From Kitasatospora terrestris (lineage in GTDB: Bacteria; Actinomycetota; Actinomycetes; Streptomycetales; Streptomycetaceae), in NCBI RefSeq assembly GCF_039542905.1, contig NZ_BAABIS010000001.1:4960001-5024000 (forward strand): 64,000 nt of DNA, given 5' to 3'. Both the position numbers and the translations under genes were made by a program. Under the pieces are notes generated by a model that made no database searches, had not been told where the DNA came from, and saw only the letters and a list, made by a program, of their open reading frames with translations. Position 1 is the stretch's first letter. Each line of letters begins with the position of its first letter. This document shows, piece after piece, positions 33,570-42,198 of this stretch.

Positions 33570-36299
33570 GTGTCGAGTTCGGGTGACGCGGGGCGCCGAG
33601 CCCGCCCCGTGGGCGCGTTCGGCGGTGCGGCGGCCCGTGCCCGGCTGCGCCGCCGTCGGGTGGCGGCCCGGGCGGCGGCGGAGGCGCAGGCCGGCCCGGC
33701 GGGCACCCAGGCGGTGGACGGCGCGGTGCCGGTGCTGCCGGTGCGCGGCCGCCCGACCGTCCCGTTCCCCGGCACTCCGGCGCCGCTCCCCTACGGCAGC
33801 GGCCCGAGCGGCGCTCCGGCCACCCGCGGCAGCCTGCTGGACGTGGTGAAGGTCGCGATCATCATCCTGGACACCGCCGGCCGGGTGGTGCTGTGGAGCC
33901 CGGCGGCGGAGGACATGCTGGGCTGGCCGAGCGAGGTGCTGGTCGGCCGGACGATCGAGGAGCTGATCAACGACCCGGGCATGGTGGACCGGGTCCGGGC
34001 GGCGATCCAGGAGACCCTGCGGCTGGGCAACTGGCACGGCTTCACCGAGCTGAACGACCGGGACGGGGCGCCGATCGCGGTGGAGGCCCGGCTGTCGCTG
34101 CTGGTGGACGGCGACGGCACGCCGTTCCTGCAGGTGGCGCTGGCCGACGCGGGCACCCTGCAGGCGGTGGAGCGCGACCTGGCGGTCCGCGACGCGCTGT
34201 TCGAGCAGTCGCCGCTGGGCATCGCGGTGCTCGACACCGACCTGCGCTACACCGCGGTCAACCGGACGCTCGCCGACATGAACGGCGTCGCCCCGGAGGA
34301 GCACGTCGGCCGGACCACCGGCGAGACCCTGCCGGAGCGGGCCGCCGACGAGATCACCGCGATCCAGCGCCAGGTGCTGGCCACCGGCGAACCGGTGATC
34401 GACGTGACGCTGGCCTCCCCGGTGACCGCCCGCTCCGGCTTCCGCTCGATCTCCTACAGCCGGATGACCGACCGCTCGGGCCGGGTGCTCGGCATCTCGG
34501 GCACGGTCATGGACGTCACCGAGCGGTACCGGGCGGTCGCCAAGGTCGAGCACGCCCGGCGCCGGCTCTCGCTGCTGAACGAGTTCGGCTCCCGGGTCGG
34601 CGACCTGCTGGACGCCTCCCGGATCGCCCAGGAGCTGGCCGGCGCCGTGGTGCCCCGGCTCGCCGACTACGCCGGCGTGATCCTGCTCCAGGCCGTCGCG
34701 CACGGCGACGACCTGCCCCGGCACGGGCACGACCGGCGCACCTCGCTGCTGCAGCTCGGGGTGGCCTCCGTCCAGGACGGCCCCGAGGTGGAGGTGATGC
34801 TGCGGCGCGGCGCCCGGATCACCTTCGCCGAGGACTCCGCGTTCGGCCGGGTGCTGCGCAGCGGCGTCCCCGAGCTGCTCTCCGGCAGCGACGAGCTGAG
34901 CGACGTCTCCTACCCCGGCGACCCCAAGGTGCAGGCCGCGCACGAGCTGGGCGTGCACTCCCGGCTGGTGGTCCCGCTGCGCGCCCGGGGCATCGTGATC
35001 GGCCTGCTGGTGGTCTCCCGGGCGGGCTACCGGGAGGGCTTCGACCGGGACGACCTGGCGTTCACCGTGGAGCTCGCCGACCGGGCCGGCAGCTCGCTGG
35101 ACAACGCCCGGCTGTACGCCCGGGAGCGGACCGCCGCGCTGACCCTGCAGCGCACCCTGCTGCCGCAGCAGGTCCCGCAGCCCGCCGGGGTGGAGGTCGC
35201 CTACCGGTACGTGCCGGGTTCCAGCGGCACCGAGGTCGGCGGCGACTGGTTCGACGTCATCCCGCTGCCGGGCGACCGCACCGCCCTGGTGGTCGGCGAC
35301 GTGATGGGCCACGGCCTGCGGGCGGCCGCCACGATGGGCCGGCTGCGCACCGCCGTCCGGGTGCTGGCCGCCCTGGACCTGCCGCCCGACGTGCTGCTGC
35401 GGCACGTCCACGAGCTGGCCGACGACCTCGCCCAGGGCCCGGACGAGGCGCTGCTCGCCACCTGCGTGTACGCGGTCTTCGACCCGGCCGGGCAGCGGCT
35501 GACCGTGACCAAGGCCGGGCACATCCCGCCCGTCCTGGTGGTGCCGGGGCCCGCGCCGGGGGAGGAGCCGGCCCGGACCGGCGGCCCGTTGCCCGGCGGC
35601 GTCGGCCAGGTGCTCGACCTGCCGTCCGGCGCGCCGCTGGGCGTCGGCGGGGTGCCGTTCGAGTCGATCGAGCTGGAGATCCCCGAGGGCAGCCTGCTGG
35701 CGCTGTGCACCGACGGCCTGGTGGAGTCCCGGGACAAGGACCTGGACGTGGGCCTGGGCCGGCTGGTCAGCGTCCTGGAGCAGCCGTACGCCTCGATCCA
35801 GCAGGCCTGCGAGGCGGTGCTGGACACCATGGAGCAGGGCCGCGAGCCGGACGACGTGGCGCTGCTGCTGGCCCGGCTCGGCCGCGGCCAGGCCGGCACC
35901 CCGACCGCCGGGTGGACCCTGCCCGCCGAGCCGACCGCCGTCTCCCGGGCCCGCCGGCTGGTCCGCGGCACCCTCTCCGAGTGGCACGTCGAACAGCTGA
36001 CCGACACCGCCGAGCTGCTGGTCAGCGAGCTGGTCACCAACTCCGTCCGGTACGCCAGCGCCCCGATCGGGGTGCGGCTCACCCTCGGCGACACGCTGCT
36101 GGTGGAGATCTCCGACCCGCTGCCCGACCCGCCCCGCGAGCGGCACGCCGCCGAGGGCGACGAGGGCGGCCGCGGACTGGAGCTGGTGCGCAGGCTCGCC
36201 CTGCATTGGGGGGCCCGCGCGGAGGGTATGGGCAAGGTCGTCTGGTTCGAACTCGCCCTGGAGGAAGGTGCCGTTCAGCCACCCGATTCGATGTTGTGA
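33570..36299 (+). CDS. PAS-PAS-GAF-PP2C-HATPase regulator (SpoIIE type)
   Basis: This 909-aa cytoplasmic regulator starts with a basic, low-complexity N-terminus of about 90 residues. Two PAS domains follow (about 90-200 and 210-325), then a GAF domain (about 345-505). The SpoIIE phosphatase starts with L-Q-R-T-L-L-P-Q (about 525) and has V-G-G-D-W-F-D, G-D-V-M-G-H and D-D-V-A-L-L. The C-terminal RsbW-like HATPase has E-L-V-T-N-S-V and G-G-R-G-L-E-L-V. Such proteins link light, redox or ligand sensing to anti-anti-sigma phosphorylation. GGAGG lies 8 nt before the GTG start. A paralogue follows about 100 bp downstream. Confidence 0.88.
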   Translation: MSSSGDAGRRARPVGAFGGAAARARLRRRRVAARAAAEAQAGPAGTQAVDGAVPVLPVRGRPTVPFPGTPAPLPYGSGPSGAPATRGSLLDVVKVAIIILDTAGRVVLWSPAAEDMLGWPSEVLVGRTIEELINDPGMVDRVRAAIQETLRLGNWHGFTELNDRDGAPIAVEARLSLLVDGDGTPFLQVALADAGTLQAVERDLAVRDALFEQSPLGIAVLDTDLRYTAVNRTLADMNGVAPEEHVGRTTGETLPERAADEITAIQRQVLATGEPVIDVTLASPVTARSGFRSISYSRMTDRSGRVLGISGTVMDVTERYRAVAKVEHARRRLSLLNEFGSRVGDLLDASRIAQELAGAVVPRLADYAGVILLQAVAHGDDLPRHGHDRRTSLLQLGVASVQDGPEVEVMLRRGARITFAEDSAFGRVLRSGVPELLSGSDELSDVSYPGDPKVQAAHELGVHSRLVVPLRARGIVIGLLVVSRAGYREGFDRDDLAFTVELADRAGSSLDNARLYARERTAALTLQRTLLPQQVPQPAGVEVAYRYVPGSSGTEVGGDWFDVIPLPGDRTALVVGDVMGHGLRAAATMGRLRTAVRVLAALDLPPDVLLRHVHELADDLAQGPDEALLATCVYAVFDPAGQRLTVTKAGHIPPVLVVPGPAPGEEPARTGGPLPGGVGQVLDLPSGAPLGVGGVPFESIELEIPEGSLLALCTDGLVESRDKDLDVGLGRLVSVLEQPYASIQQACEAVLDTMEQGREPDDVALLLARLGRGQAGTPTAGWTLPAEPTAVSRARRLVRGTLSEWHVEQLTDTAELLVSELVTNSVRYASAPIGVRLTLGDTLLVEISDPLPDPPRERHAAEGDEGGRGLELVRRLALHWGARAEGMGKVVWFELALEEGAVQPPDSML

Positions 36300-36402
36300 C
36301 GTCCGGGACGTGTGCGCCCGCGCCCGGATGATGAATACTCGGACGGAATACCTCGGTCTTCTCGACATCCGGATGGGCGCGGATATTGGAGGGGTCGGTC
36401 CG

Positions 36403-38931
36403 TTGAACAGCATCCCGGCACGCAACGCGACGAGTGGCAGCGGCCGCGCCGCCGTGCCCGGCCAGCCGGGCGCGCAGTCACCGCACCCGGCGCCCTCGTC
36501 GTACCCCGTCGCGCCGCCGCCCGGCTGGGGCCACGACCCGAAGTCCGGCTCGATCTACGACTACATCCGGGTCGCCACCTTCGCGATCGGCCCGGACGGG
36601 CGGATCGCCCAGTGGAGCGACCGGGCCGCGGAGTTCTTCGGCGTCCCGGCCGCCGACGCGGTCGGCGCCGACCCGATCACCACCTTCGTCCCGCGCGAGC
36701 TGTGGCAGCGCGGCCGGGCCCGGCTGGAGCGGATCCTCTCCGGCGAGGAGTGGGTCGGCACCGCCCCGTACCGCGACTCCACCGGCGGCGAGGGCCTGGC
36801 CGAGGTGTACGTGATGCCCGCCAGGGAGGCCGGATCCGCCACCTGCCTGGCCGTGGACCTGGGCCGGCTGCGCTCCGTCGAGACCCAACTGGCCGCCTCC
36901 GAGGCGGTCTTCGGCCAGACCCCGACCGGCTTCTTCCTCTTCGACCTCGACCTGCGGCTGCAGCGCGTCAACGACGCCTTCGCCGCCGGGGTCGGGCTCG
37001 CCCCGGAGGCCCTGCAGGGCCTGACCGCCGAGCAGGTCTTCCAGCCCGGCGACGCCGACCGGCTGCAGGTCGCCCTGCGCAAGGTGCTGGCCGGCGACGA
37101 ACCCGTGCTCGACCTGCGGCTCAGCGCCGCCCACCACCCCGAGCGCCGGCCCGCCGGCCGCGGCGACCACCGCACCTGGGCCGTCTCGCTGTACCGGCTC
37201 AACGGCCCGGCCGGCCGCCCGATGGGCGTCGCCGGGCAGGTCCAGGACGTCACCAGCCGGCACATCGCCGAGCGCGAGGCGGCCGGCGTGCGCCGCAACC
37301 TCGCCCTGCTAAACGAGGCCTCCAGTCACATCGGCTCCACCCTCGACCTGGAGACCACCGCCAAGGAACTGCTCGACGTGATCGTCCCGCAGTTCTGCGA
37401 CGTCGCCACCGTCGACCTGTACACCGCGCTGCTCTCCGGCGACACCGCCCCGCTCTCCGCCACCCCGGAGACCGGCGAGCTGCGCCGGGTCGCCGTCTCC
37501 AGCGTGGTCGGCAACGCCCCCTCCGTGCTCGGCACCGAACGCGGCGGCGTCCGCGTCGCCGAGGCCGGCGGCACCCTCTGCTACCCGCCGCGCTCCCCGC
37601 ACGCCCGGGCCCTGCGCACCGGCCGCTCCACCGTCCCGCAGCCCGGCCCGGACCCGCTGCTGCGCTCCACCCTGGTCGTCCCGCTGGTCGCCCGCGACCG
37701 GGTGCTCGGCCTGGTCCAGCTCTCCCGGGCGATCGGCAGCGAGCCGTTCGACGCCCGCGAGGTGGCGATCGCCGAGGAGCTGGTCGCCCGTGCCGCCGTC
37801 TGCATCGACAACGCCCGGCTCTACCGCCGCGAGCACGAGCGGGCGCTGATCCTCCAGCGCAGCCTGCTGCCCCCGGGCAACCCGGCCGCCAGCGGCCTGG
37901 AGATCGCCCGCCGCTACCTGCCCGGCAACAACAACACCGAGGTCGGCGGCGACTGGTTCGACGTCATCCCGCTGCCCGGCTCCCGCACCGCGCTGGTGAT
38001 CGGCGACGTGATGGGCCGCGGCCTGCGCGCCGCCGTCGCCATGGGCCAGCTGCGGACGGCCGTGCGCACCCTCGCCATGCTCGACCTCGATCCCGCCGAG
38101 GTGCTCTCCGCCCTCGACGAGATCGCCCGCGGCCTCGGCGGCGAGGACACCTCGCCCGGCGAGGAGCTCTACCTGGCGACCTGCGTGTACGCGGTGTACG
38201 ACGCGGTCAAGCAGCGCTGCACCTTCGCCAACGCCGGCCACCTGCCGCCGGTCGTGCTCAGCCCCGGCGAGGGCGCCCGCATGATCGAGGTCCCGCCGGG
38301 CCTCCCGCTCGGCGTCGGCGGCGAGCCGTTCGAGGAGGTCACCGTCGGCCTGGAGGCGGGCGCCGTGCTCGGCCTCTACACCGACGGACTGGTCGAGTCC
38401 CGCAAGCACCAGCTGGACGAGGGCCTGCGGGCCTTCCGCACCGCGCTCACCAACGGCTCCAGCGAGCTGGAGCTGCTCTGCGACCAGGTGCTGGAGGAGC
38501 TCAACCCGCACCACGGCGAGGACGACATCGCCCTGCTGATGGCCAAGGTCCGGGCGATGCCGTCCGGTGCCGTCGGGGACTGGAAGCTGCCGCCGGAGCC
38601 CACCTCGGTCGCCAAGGCCCGCGAGGCCGCCTGCGGGTGGCTGCTGGAACGCGGCCTGGACGAGCTGGTCGACACCTCCGAGCTGCTGGTCAGCGAGCTG
38701 GTCACCAACGCGCTGCGGCACGGGCGCGGGGAGATCCGGCTGCGGCTGCTGCGCGACCGGACGATGGTCTGCGAGGTCTGGGACGACGGCTACGCCCAGC
38801 CCCGCCAGCGCCGCGCCCAGGAGACCGACGAGGGCGGTCGCGGCCTCCAGCTGGTCAGCCTCCTCGCCGAACGCTGGGGCAGCCGCCGCACCCCCAAGGG
38901 CAAGATCGTCTGGTTCGAACTGGCCCTGTAG
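36403..38931 (+). CDS. PAS-PAS-GAF-PP2C-HATPase regulator, paralogue of the preceding gene
   Basis: This protein of about 842 aa has the same domain order as its neighbour: two PAS domains, a GAF domain, a SpoIIE/PP2C domain (L-Q-R-S-L-L-P-P, V-G-G-D-W-F-D-V-I-P-L-P, G-D-V-M-G-R, D-D-I-A-L-L) and a C-terminal HATPase (E-L-V-T-N-A-L-R-H, G-G-R-G-L-Q-L-V). The start is uncertain: the TTG at 36403 has the best ribosome-binding site (GGAGGGG 8 nt upstream). ATG codons at 36328/36331 would add about 25 residues. Sensor regions are more diverged from the upstream paralogue than the phosphatase region, suggesting different inputs to similar outputs. Confidence 0.85.
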   Translation: MNSIPARNATSGSGRAAVPGQPGAQSPHPAPSSYPVAPPPGWGHDPKSGSIYDYIRVATFAIGPDGRIAQWSDRAAEFFGVPAADAVGADPITTFVPRELWQRGRARLERILSGEEWVGTAPYRDSTGGEGLAEVYVMPAREAGSATCLAVDLGRLRSVETQLAASEAVFGQTPTGFFLFDLDLRLQRVNDAFAAGVGLAPEALQGLTAEQVFQPGDADRLQVALRKVLAGDEPVLDLRLSAAHHPERRPAGRGDHRTWAVSLYRLNGPAGRPMGVAGQVQDVTSRHIAEREAAGVRRNLALLNEASSHIGSTLDLETTAKELLDVIVPQFCDVATVDLYTALLSGDTAPLSATPETGELRRVAVSSVVGNAPSVLGTERGGVRVAEAGGTLCYPPRSPHARALRTGRSTVPQPGPDPLLRSTLVVPLVARDRVLGLVQLSRAIGSEPFDAREVAIAEELVARAAVCIDNARLYRREHERALILQRSLLPPGNPAASGLEIARRYLPGNNNTEVGGDWFDVIPLPGSRTALVIGDVMGRGLRAAVAMGQLRTAVRTLAMLDLDPAEVLSALDEIARGLGGEDTSPGEELYLATCVYAVYDAVKQRCTFANAGHLPPVVLSPGEGARMIEVPPGLPLGVGGEPFEEVTVGLEAGAVLGLYTDGLVESRKHQLDEGLRAFRTALTNGSSELELLCDQVLEELNPHHGEDDIALLMAKVRAMPSGAVGDWKLPPEPTSVAKAREAACGWLLERGLDELVDTSELLVSELVTNALRHGRGEIRLRLLRDRTMVCEVWDDGYAQPRQRRAQETDEGGRGLQLVSLLAERWGSRRTPKGKIVWFELAL

Positions 38932-39055
38932 GCGGGCCGGACACGAGACCGTTCCGCCGTGCGGGTGCATCGACGGGTACCGTCCGCCGTGTCCTGACGC
39001 GCGGGGCGCCGTTGTGCCGTTCAGTGGTCCTCTGGTCCACCGGACGGAGGCTCGG

Positions 39056-40789
39056 ATGCGCGCCCACCAGTACCTCGCCCCGGCGGTCGCCCTGCTGCTG
39101 GCCGGATCGCTGGCTGCCTGCTCGGACGACGCCGCGCCCGCCCCGGCCGGCGACGTCCCGACGGTCGACCGGTCCGAGGTCCGGGACGGCGGCACCCTGC
39201 GCTGGGCGGTGGACGCCGTCCCCGCCACCCTGAACGTCTTCCAGCCCGGGGCGACCGAGGACTCCGGCCTGGTGGCCCGCGCCCTGCTGCCGACGCTGTT
39301 CCGGCTGGACGCCACCGCCCGGCCCCTCCCCGACCCGGACTACCTCGCCTCCGCCGAGTCCACCCCGCCCGGGCAGAGCCCGCAGACCGTCACCTACCGG
39401 CTCAACCCGAAGGCGGCGTGGAGCGACGGCACCCCGATCGGCGCCGCCGACTTCACCGCGCAGTGGAAGGCGCTGGCGGGCTCCGACCCGGCGTACGTCG
39501 CCGACCTCCCGGCGGGCTACGGCGCCATCGAGTCGGTGGCCCAGGGCAGCGACCCGCGCGAGGTCCGGGTGGTCTTCAAGCAGCCGTACGCGTCCTGGAA
39601 GGGGCTGTTCAGCCCGCTCTACCCGGCGGCCGCGACGGCGACCCCCGAGGCGTTCAACCGTCCGCTGACCGAGGTGCCCTCGGCCGGCCCGTTCACCCTG
39701 CAGGCCGCCGACGCCGCGGCGGGCCGGGCGACGGTGGCCCGCAACCCGAAGTGGTGGGGCGCCCCGGCGAAGGCGGAGCAGATCGACTTCCTCGCCGTCC
39801 CGCCCGCCGACCGGCTCGACGCCCTCGACCAGGGGAAGCTCGACGTCGCCGCGCTCACCGACGCCATCGACCGGGCCACCCCGCCCGGCACCGCCAGGAC
39901 CGCCCCGCCGCCGGACGCCGCCGCGGTCGCCCAGGCGTCCGCCCAGGCGCTCAAGCGGGCCGAGGCGCTGCCCGGCCTCACCCTGCACCGGGCGGCGGCC
40001 GCCGGATTCACCCAGCTGACGCTGAACTCGACCCGCGGCCCGCTCGCCGACCAGACGGTGCGCCGCGCGGTGGTCCGCGCCGTGGACCGCCGGCAGGTCG
40101 CCGACGCCGCGCTCTCCCCGCTCGGGGTGCGGGCCGTCCCGCTCGGCAACCACCTGCTGATGAACGGCCAGGTCGGCTACCGCGACAACAGTGCCGCGGC
40201 GGGCTCCGAGCCCGCCGCCCAGCTCCTCGACCAGGCCGGCTGGAAGAGCGGCGGCGCCTCCGTCCGCAGCAAGGACGGCAAGGAGCTGGTCCTCACCCTG
40301 CTGCTCCCGGACGGCTCCGCCACCGCCCGCCGGACCGCCGACACGCTGGCCGCCGAGCTGTCCGGGGCCGGCATCACGGTCCGCCCGCAGCCGGTCGCGC
40401 CGGACGCCTTCGTCAAGGACCACCTGGCGACCGGAGACTTCGACCTGGCCCTGTTCTCCTGGCCGGCGACCGGCTACCCGGCCGCCGACGAGCGGGCGCT
40501 GTACACCAAGCCGCGGCCCGGCCCGGACGGCCACCCGGTCGCCGGGCTGAACTACGCGGGCACCGGCAGCGCCGAGCTCGACCAGCTGCTGGCCCGCGCC
40601 GCGGCCGAACTCGACCCGGCCGTCCAGCGCACCCTGCTGCAGGAGGCGGACGCCCGGATCTGGCAGCTGGCCCACTCGGTGCCGCTCTACCAGCGGCCCG
40701 ACCTGGTCGCCGTCCGCAGCACCGTGGCCGGGGCCGGCGCGTACGGCTTCAGCACCCCGCGCTACCAGGACGTCGGCTTCAAGAAGTAG
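39056..40789 (+). CDS. Orphan peptide-type ABC substrate-binding lipoprotein (SBP_bac_5)
   Basis: This 577-aa lipoprotein has signal peptide and lipobox ending L-A-A-C22. The SBP family-5 fold shows G-G-T-L-R-W-A near the N-terminus, T-Y-R-L-N-P-x-A-x-W-S-D-G-T-P-I and P-L-Y-Q-R-P-D at the C-terminus. It binds peptides or other small organic ligands outside the cell. No permease or ATPase gene is adjacent: the next gene is convergent and overlaps its stop by 11 bp. It resembles the truncated binding protein at the right end of the window more than those in the operons. It may share permeases with another operon or act as a sensor. GGACGGAGG precedes the ATG. Confidence 0.87.
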   Translation: MRAHQYLAPAVALLLAGSLAACSDDAAPAPAGDVPTVDRSEVRDGGTLRWAVDAVPATLNVFQPGATEDSGLVARALLPTLFRLDATARPLPDPDYLASAESTPPGQSPQTVTYRLNPKAAWSDGTPIGAADFTAQWKALAGSDPAYVADLPAGYGAIESVAQGSDPREVRVVFKQPYASWKGLFSPLYPAAATATPEAFNRPLTEVPSAGPFTLQAADAAAGRATVARNPKWWGAPAKAEQIDFLAVPPADRLDALDQGKLDVAALTDAIDRATPPGTARTAPPPDAAAVAQASAQALKRAEALPGLTLHRAAAAGFTQLTLNSTRGPLADQTVRRAVVRAVDRRQVADAALSPLGVRAVPLGNHLLMNGQVGYRDNSAAAGSEPAAQLLDQAGWKSGGASVRSKDGKELVLTLLLPDGSATARRTADTLAAELSGAGITVRPQPVAPDAFVKDHLATGDFDLALFSWPATGYPAADERALYTKPRPGPDGHPVAGLNYAGTGSAELDQLLARAAAELDPAVQRTLLQEADARIWQLAHSVPLYQRPDLVAVRSTVAGAGAYGFSTPRYQDVGFKK

Positions 40790-41987
40790 CCGGGCCCACG
40801 CTCTCGCGCGGGTCGTCGACCTCGATCACGTTCAGCCCGATCCGTGCCTCGACCAGGGCGATCCGGGCGAGGCCGGGCATCGCCCGGCGGGCCCGGTCCA
40901 GCTCCGCCCGGGCCTGCTCGGGCCGGCCGACGGAGGCCAGCGCGGCGGCGTGGCTGCAGGCGGCGTGGGCCTCCCAGAACCGGTCCACGGTGCGCCCGGC
41001 GGCCTTCCCGGCCAGTCGGACGGCCTCCTCCCGGCGGTTCTCCAGCAGGGCCAGGTCCGCGTCGGCGGGCAGGCTCCGCAGCAGCATCGGGCTCCAGGTG
41101 CGCAGCAGCCCGACGGACTGGCCGAGCCACGGCACGGCCTGGGTGGCCGGCAGCGTCCCGGTCTCGGCGGCGCCGACCAGCGAGGCGGTGCGCAGGCCGA
41201 CGGCGACGGCCGCGTACCGCGGGTGGGGCCCGGCCTCCAGCGCCCGGTTCACCTCGACGGCGGCCTCGGTGTACCGGCCCTCGGCCAGGTCGACGCCGGC
41301 GTGCACCAGGTGGCTCTGGAACCCGGGCGCGCCGTCGTCCGCGACCCGCTCCAGGGCGGCCCGGGCGTCCTCGACCCGGCCGTCCCGCAGGGCGCGCGCC
41401 GCGAGCTCCTCGCCGGGGCGCAGCGCGTACGTGGTGAGGGCCTCGGCGGGCAGGAAGGGCATCCTGAAGAGCACCCAGCCGATGGTCAGCGGCAGGTTGA
41501 AGGTCGCCAGCATGACCAGCGCGAACACCAGGAACGCCATGGCGCCGGGGAAGGCCCAGGCGGGGGCGGAGCGCAGCAGCCACAGCCCGGTCCCGATCTG
41601 CGCGGCGAGCTGGAGCAGCGCGGAGACCACCAGCCGCCACCGCAGGCCGGGCCGCCGGATCGGCGCCCAGACCACCGACACGAAGGGGAAGGGCAGCCGC
41701 CGGACATTGACCGGCACCCCGCCGATCCGGGCGGACAGGAGCCGCCGGCCGTAGCCGAGCTCCACCGCGGTGACCGCGAAGCCGGAGAACCGCCCGAGGA
41801 CCAGCACCCAGACCATCGTCAGCTGGAGCGAGAGCAGCGCGCCCAGGCCTGCGGTCAGCCCGGCGGCGAGCGGGCCCCAGCTGCCGGAGACGCCGTCGCG
41901 GACGACGACGCCGAGCGCGAGGATCAGGCCGACCTTGAGGAGGATCTGCCGGCCGCGGCCGGCGGCGGGCTTGGGGGAGGAGCTCAT
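40779..41987 (-). CDS. Multi-pass membrane protein with C-terminal helical repeats
   Basis: This 402-aa protein has about five membrane helices in its N-terminal half (for example I-L-L-K-V-G-L-I-L-A-L-G-V-V-V and M-A-F-L-V-F-A-L-V-M-L-A-T). A soluble C-terminal half of Ala/Leu/Arg-rich helices follows, with repeats of the TPR type (A-R-A-A-L-E-R-V, Y-T-E-A-A-V-E-V-N-R-A-L-E, P-E-Q-A-R-A-E-L-D-R-A). The middle G-G-V-P-V-N-V-R-R-L-P-F-P resembles site-2-protease-like membrane proteins, but no H-E-x-x-H zinc motif is seen. Function is unknown. The ATG at 41987 lacks a clear ribosome-binding site; a GTG at 42008 is possible. Its end overlaps the convergent binding-protein gene by 11 bp. Confidence 0.65.
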   Translation of the reverse strand: MSSSPKPAAGRGRQILLKVGLILALGVVVRDGVSGSWGPLAAGLTAGLGALLSLQLTMVWVLVLGRFSGFAVTAVELGYGRRLLSARIGGVPVNVRRLPFPFVSVVWAPIRRPGLRWRLVVSALLQLAAQIGTGLWLLRSAPAWAFPGAMAFLVFALVMLATFNLPLTIGWVLFRMPFLPAEALTTYALRPGEELAARALRDGRVEDARAALERVADDGAPGFQSHLVHAGVDLAEGRYTEAAVEVNRALEAGPHPRYAAVAVGLRTASLVGAAETGTLPATQAVPWLGQSVGLLRTWSPMLLRSLPADADLALLENRREEAVRLAGKAAGRTVDRFWEAHAACSHAAALASVGRPEQARAELDRARRAMPGLARIALVEARIGLNVIEVDDPRESVGPATS

Positions 41988-42110
41988 CGGAACAGGCTGG
42001 TGGATCACCGTCGCCGGGCAGAAGACCTGTGACGCACTTGTGATCTCGGCCTCGCCGGGCCTGCCCGTTTCGGCTCCGTTGGGGGGTTCCCCGTACGATA
42101 GGAGGAAGCC

Positions 42111-42146
42111 GTGGCATGTCCTGCCCGGCGGGTGGACCGGTGGTAA
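42111..42146 (+). other. Possible 11-codon leader ORF before typA
   Basis: AGGAGG (42100-42105) and a GTG at 42111 open an 11-codon frame ending in TAA at 42144-42146, 53 bp before typA. It is a candidate upstream ORF. However, a TACGAT -10 at 42094-42099 would place the transcription start after the AGGAGG, in which case the ORF would lack its ribosome-binding site. It may be chance. Confidence 0.25.
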
Positions 42147-42198
42147 CGATTACGCGGCCGGGCACCGTGACCCACGATTCCGGGAGAATCAGCGCCGC

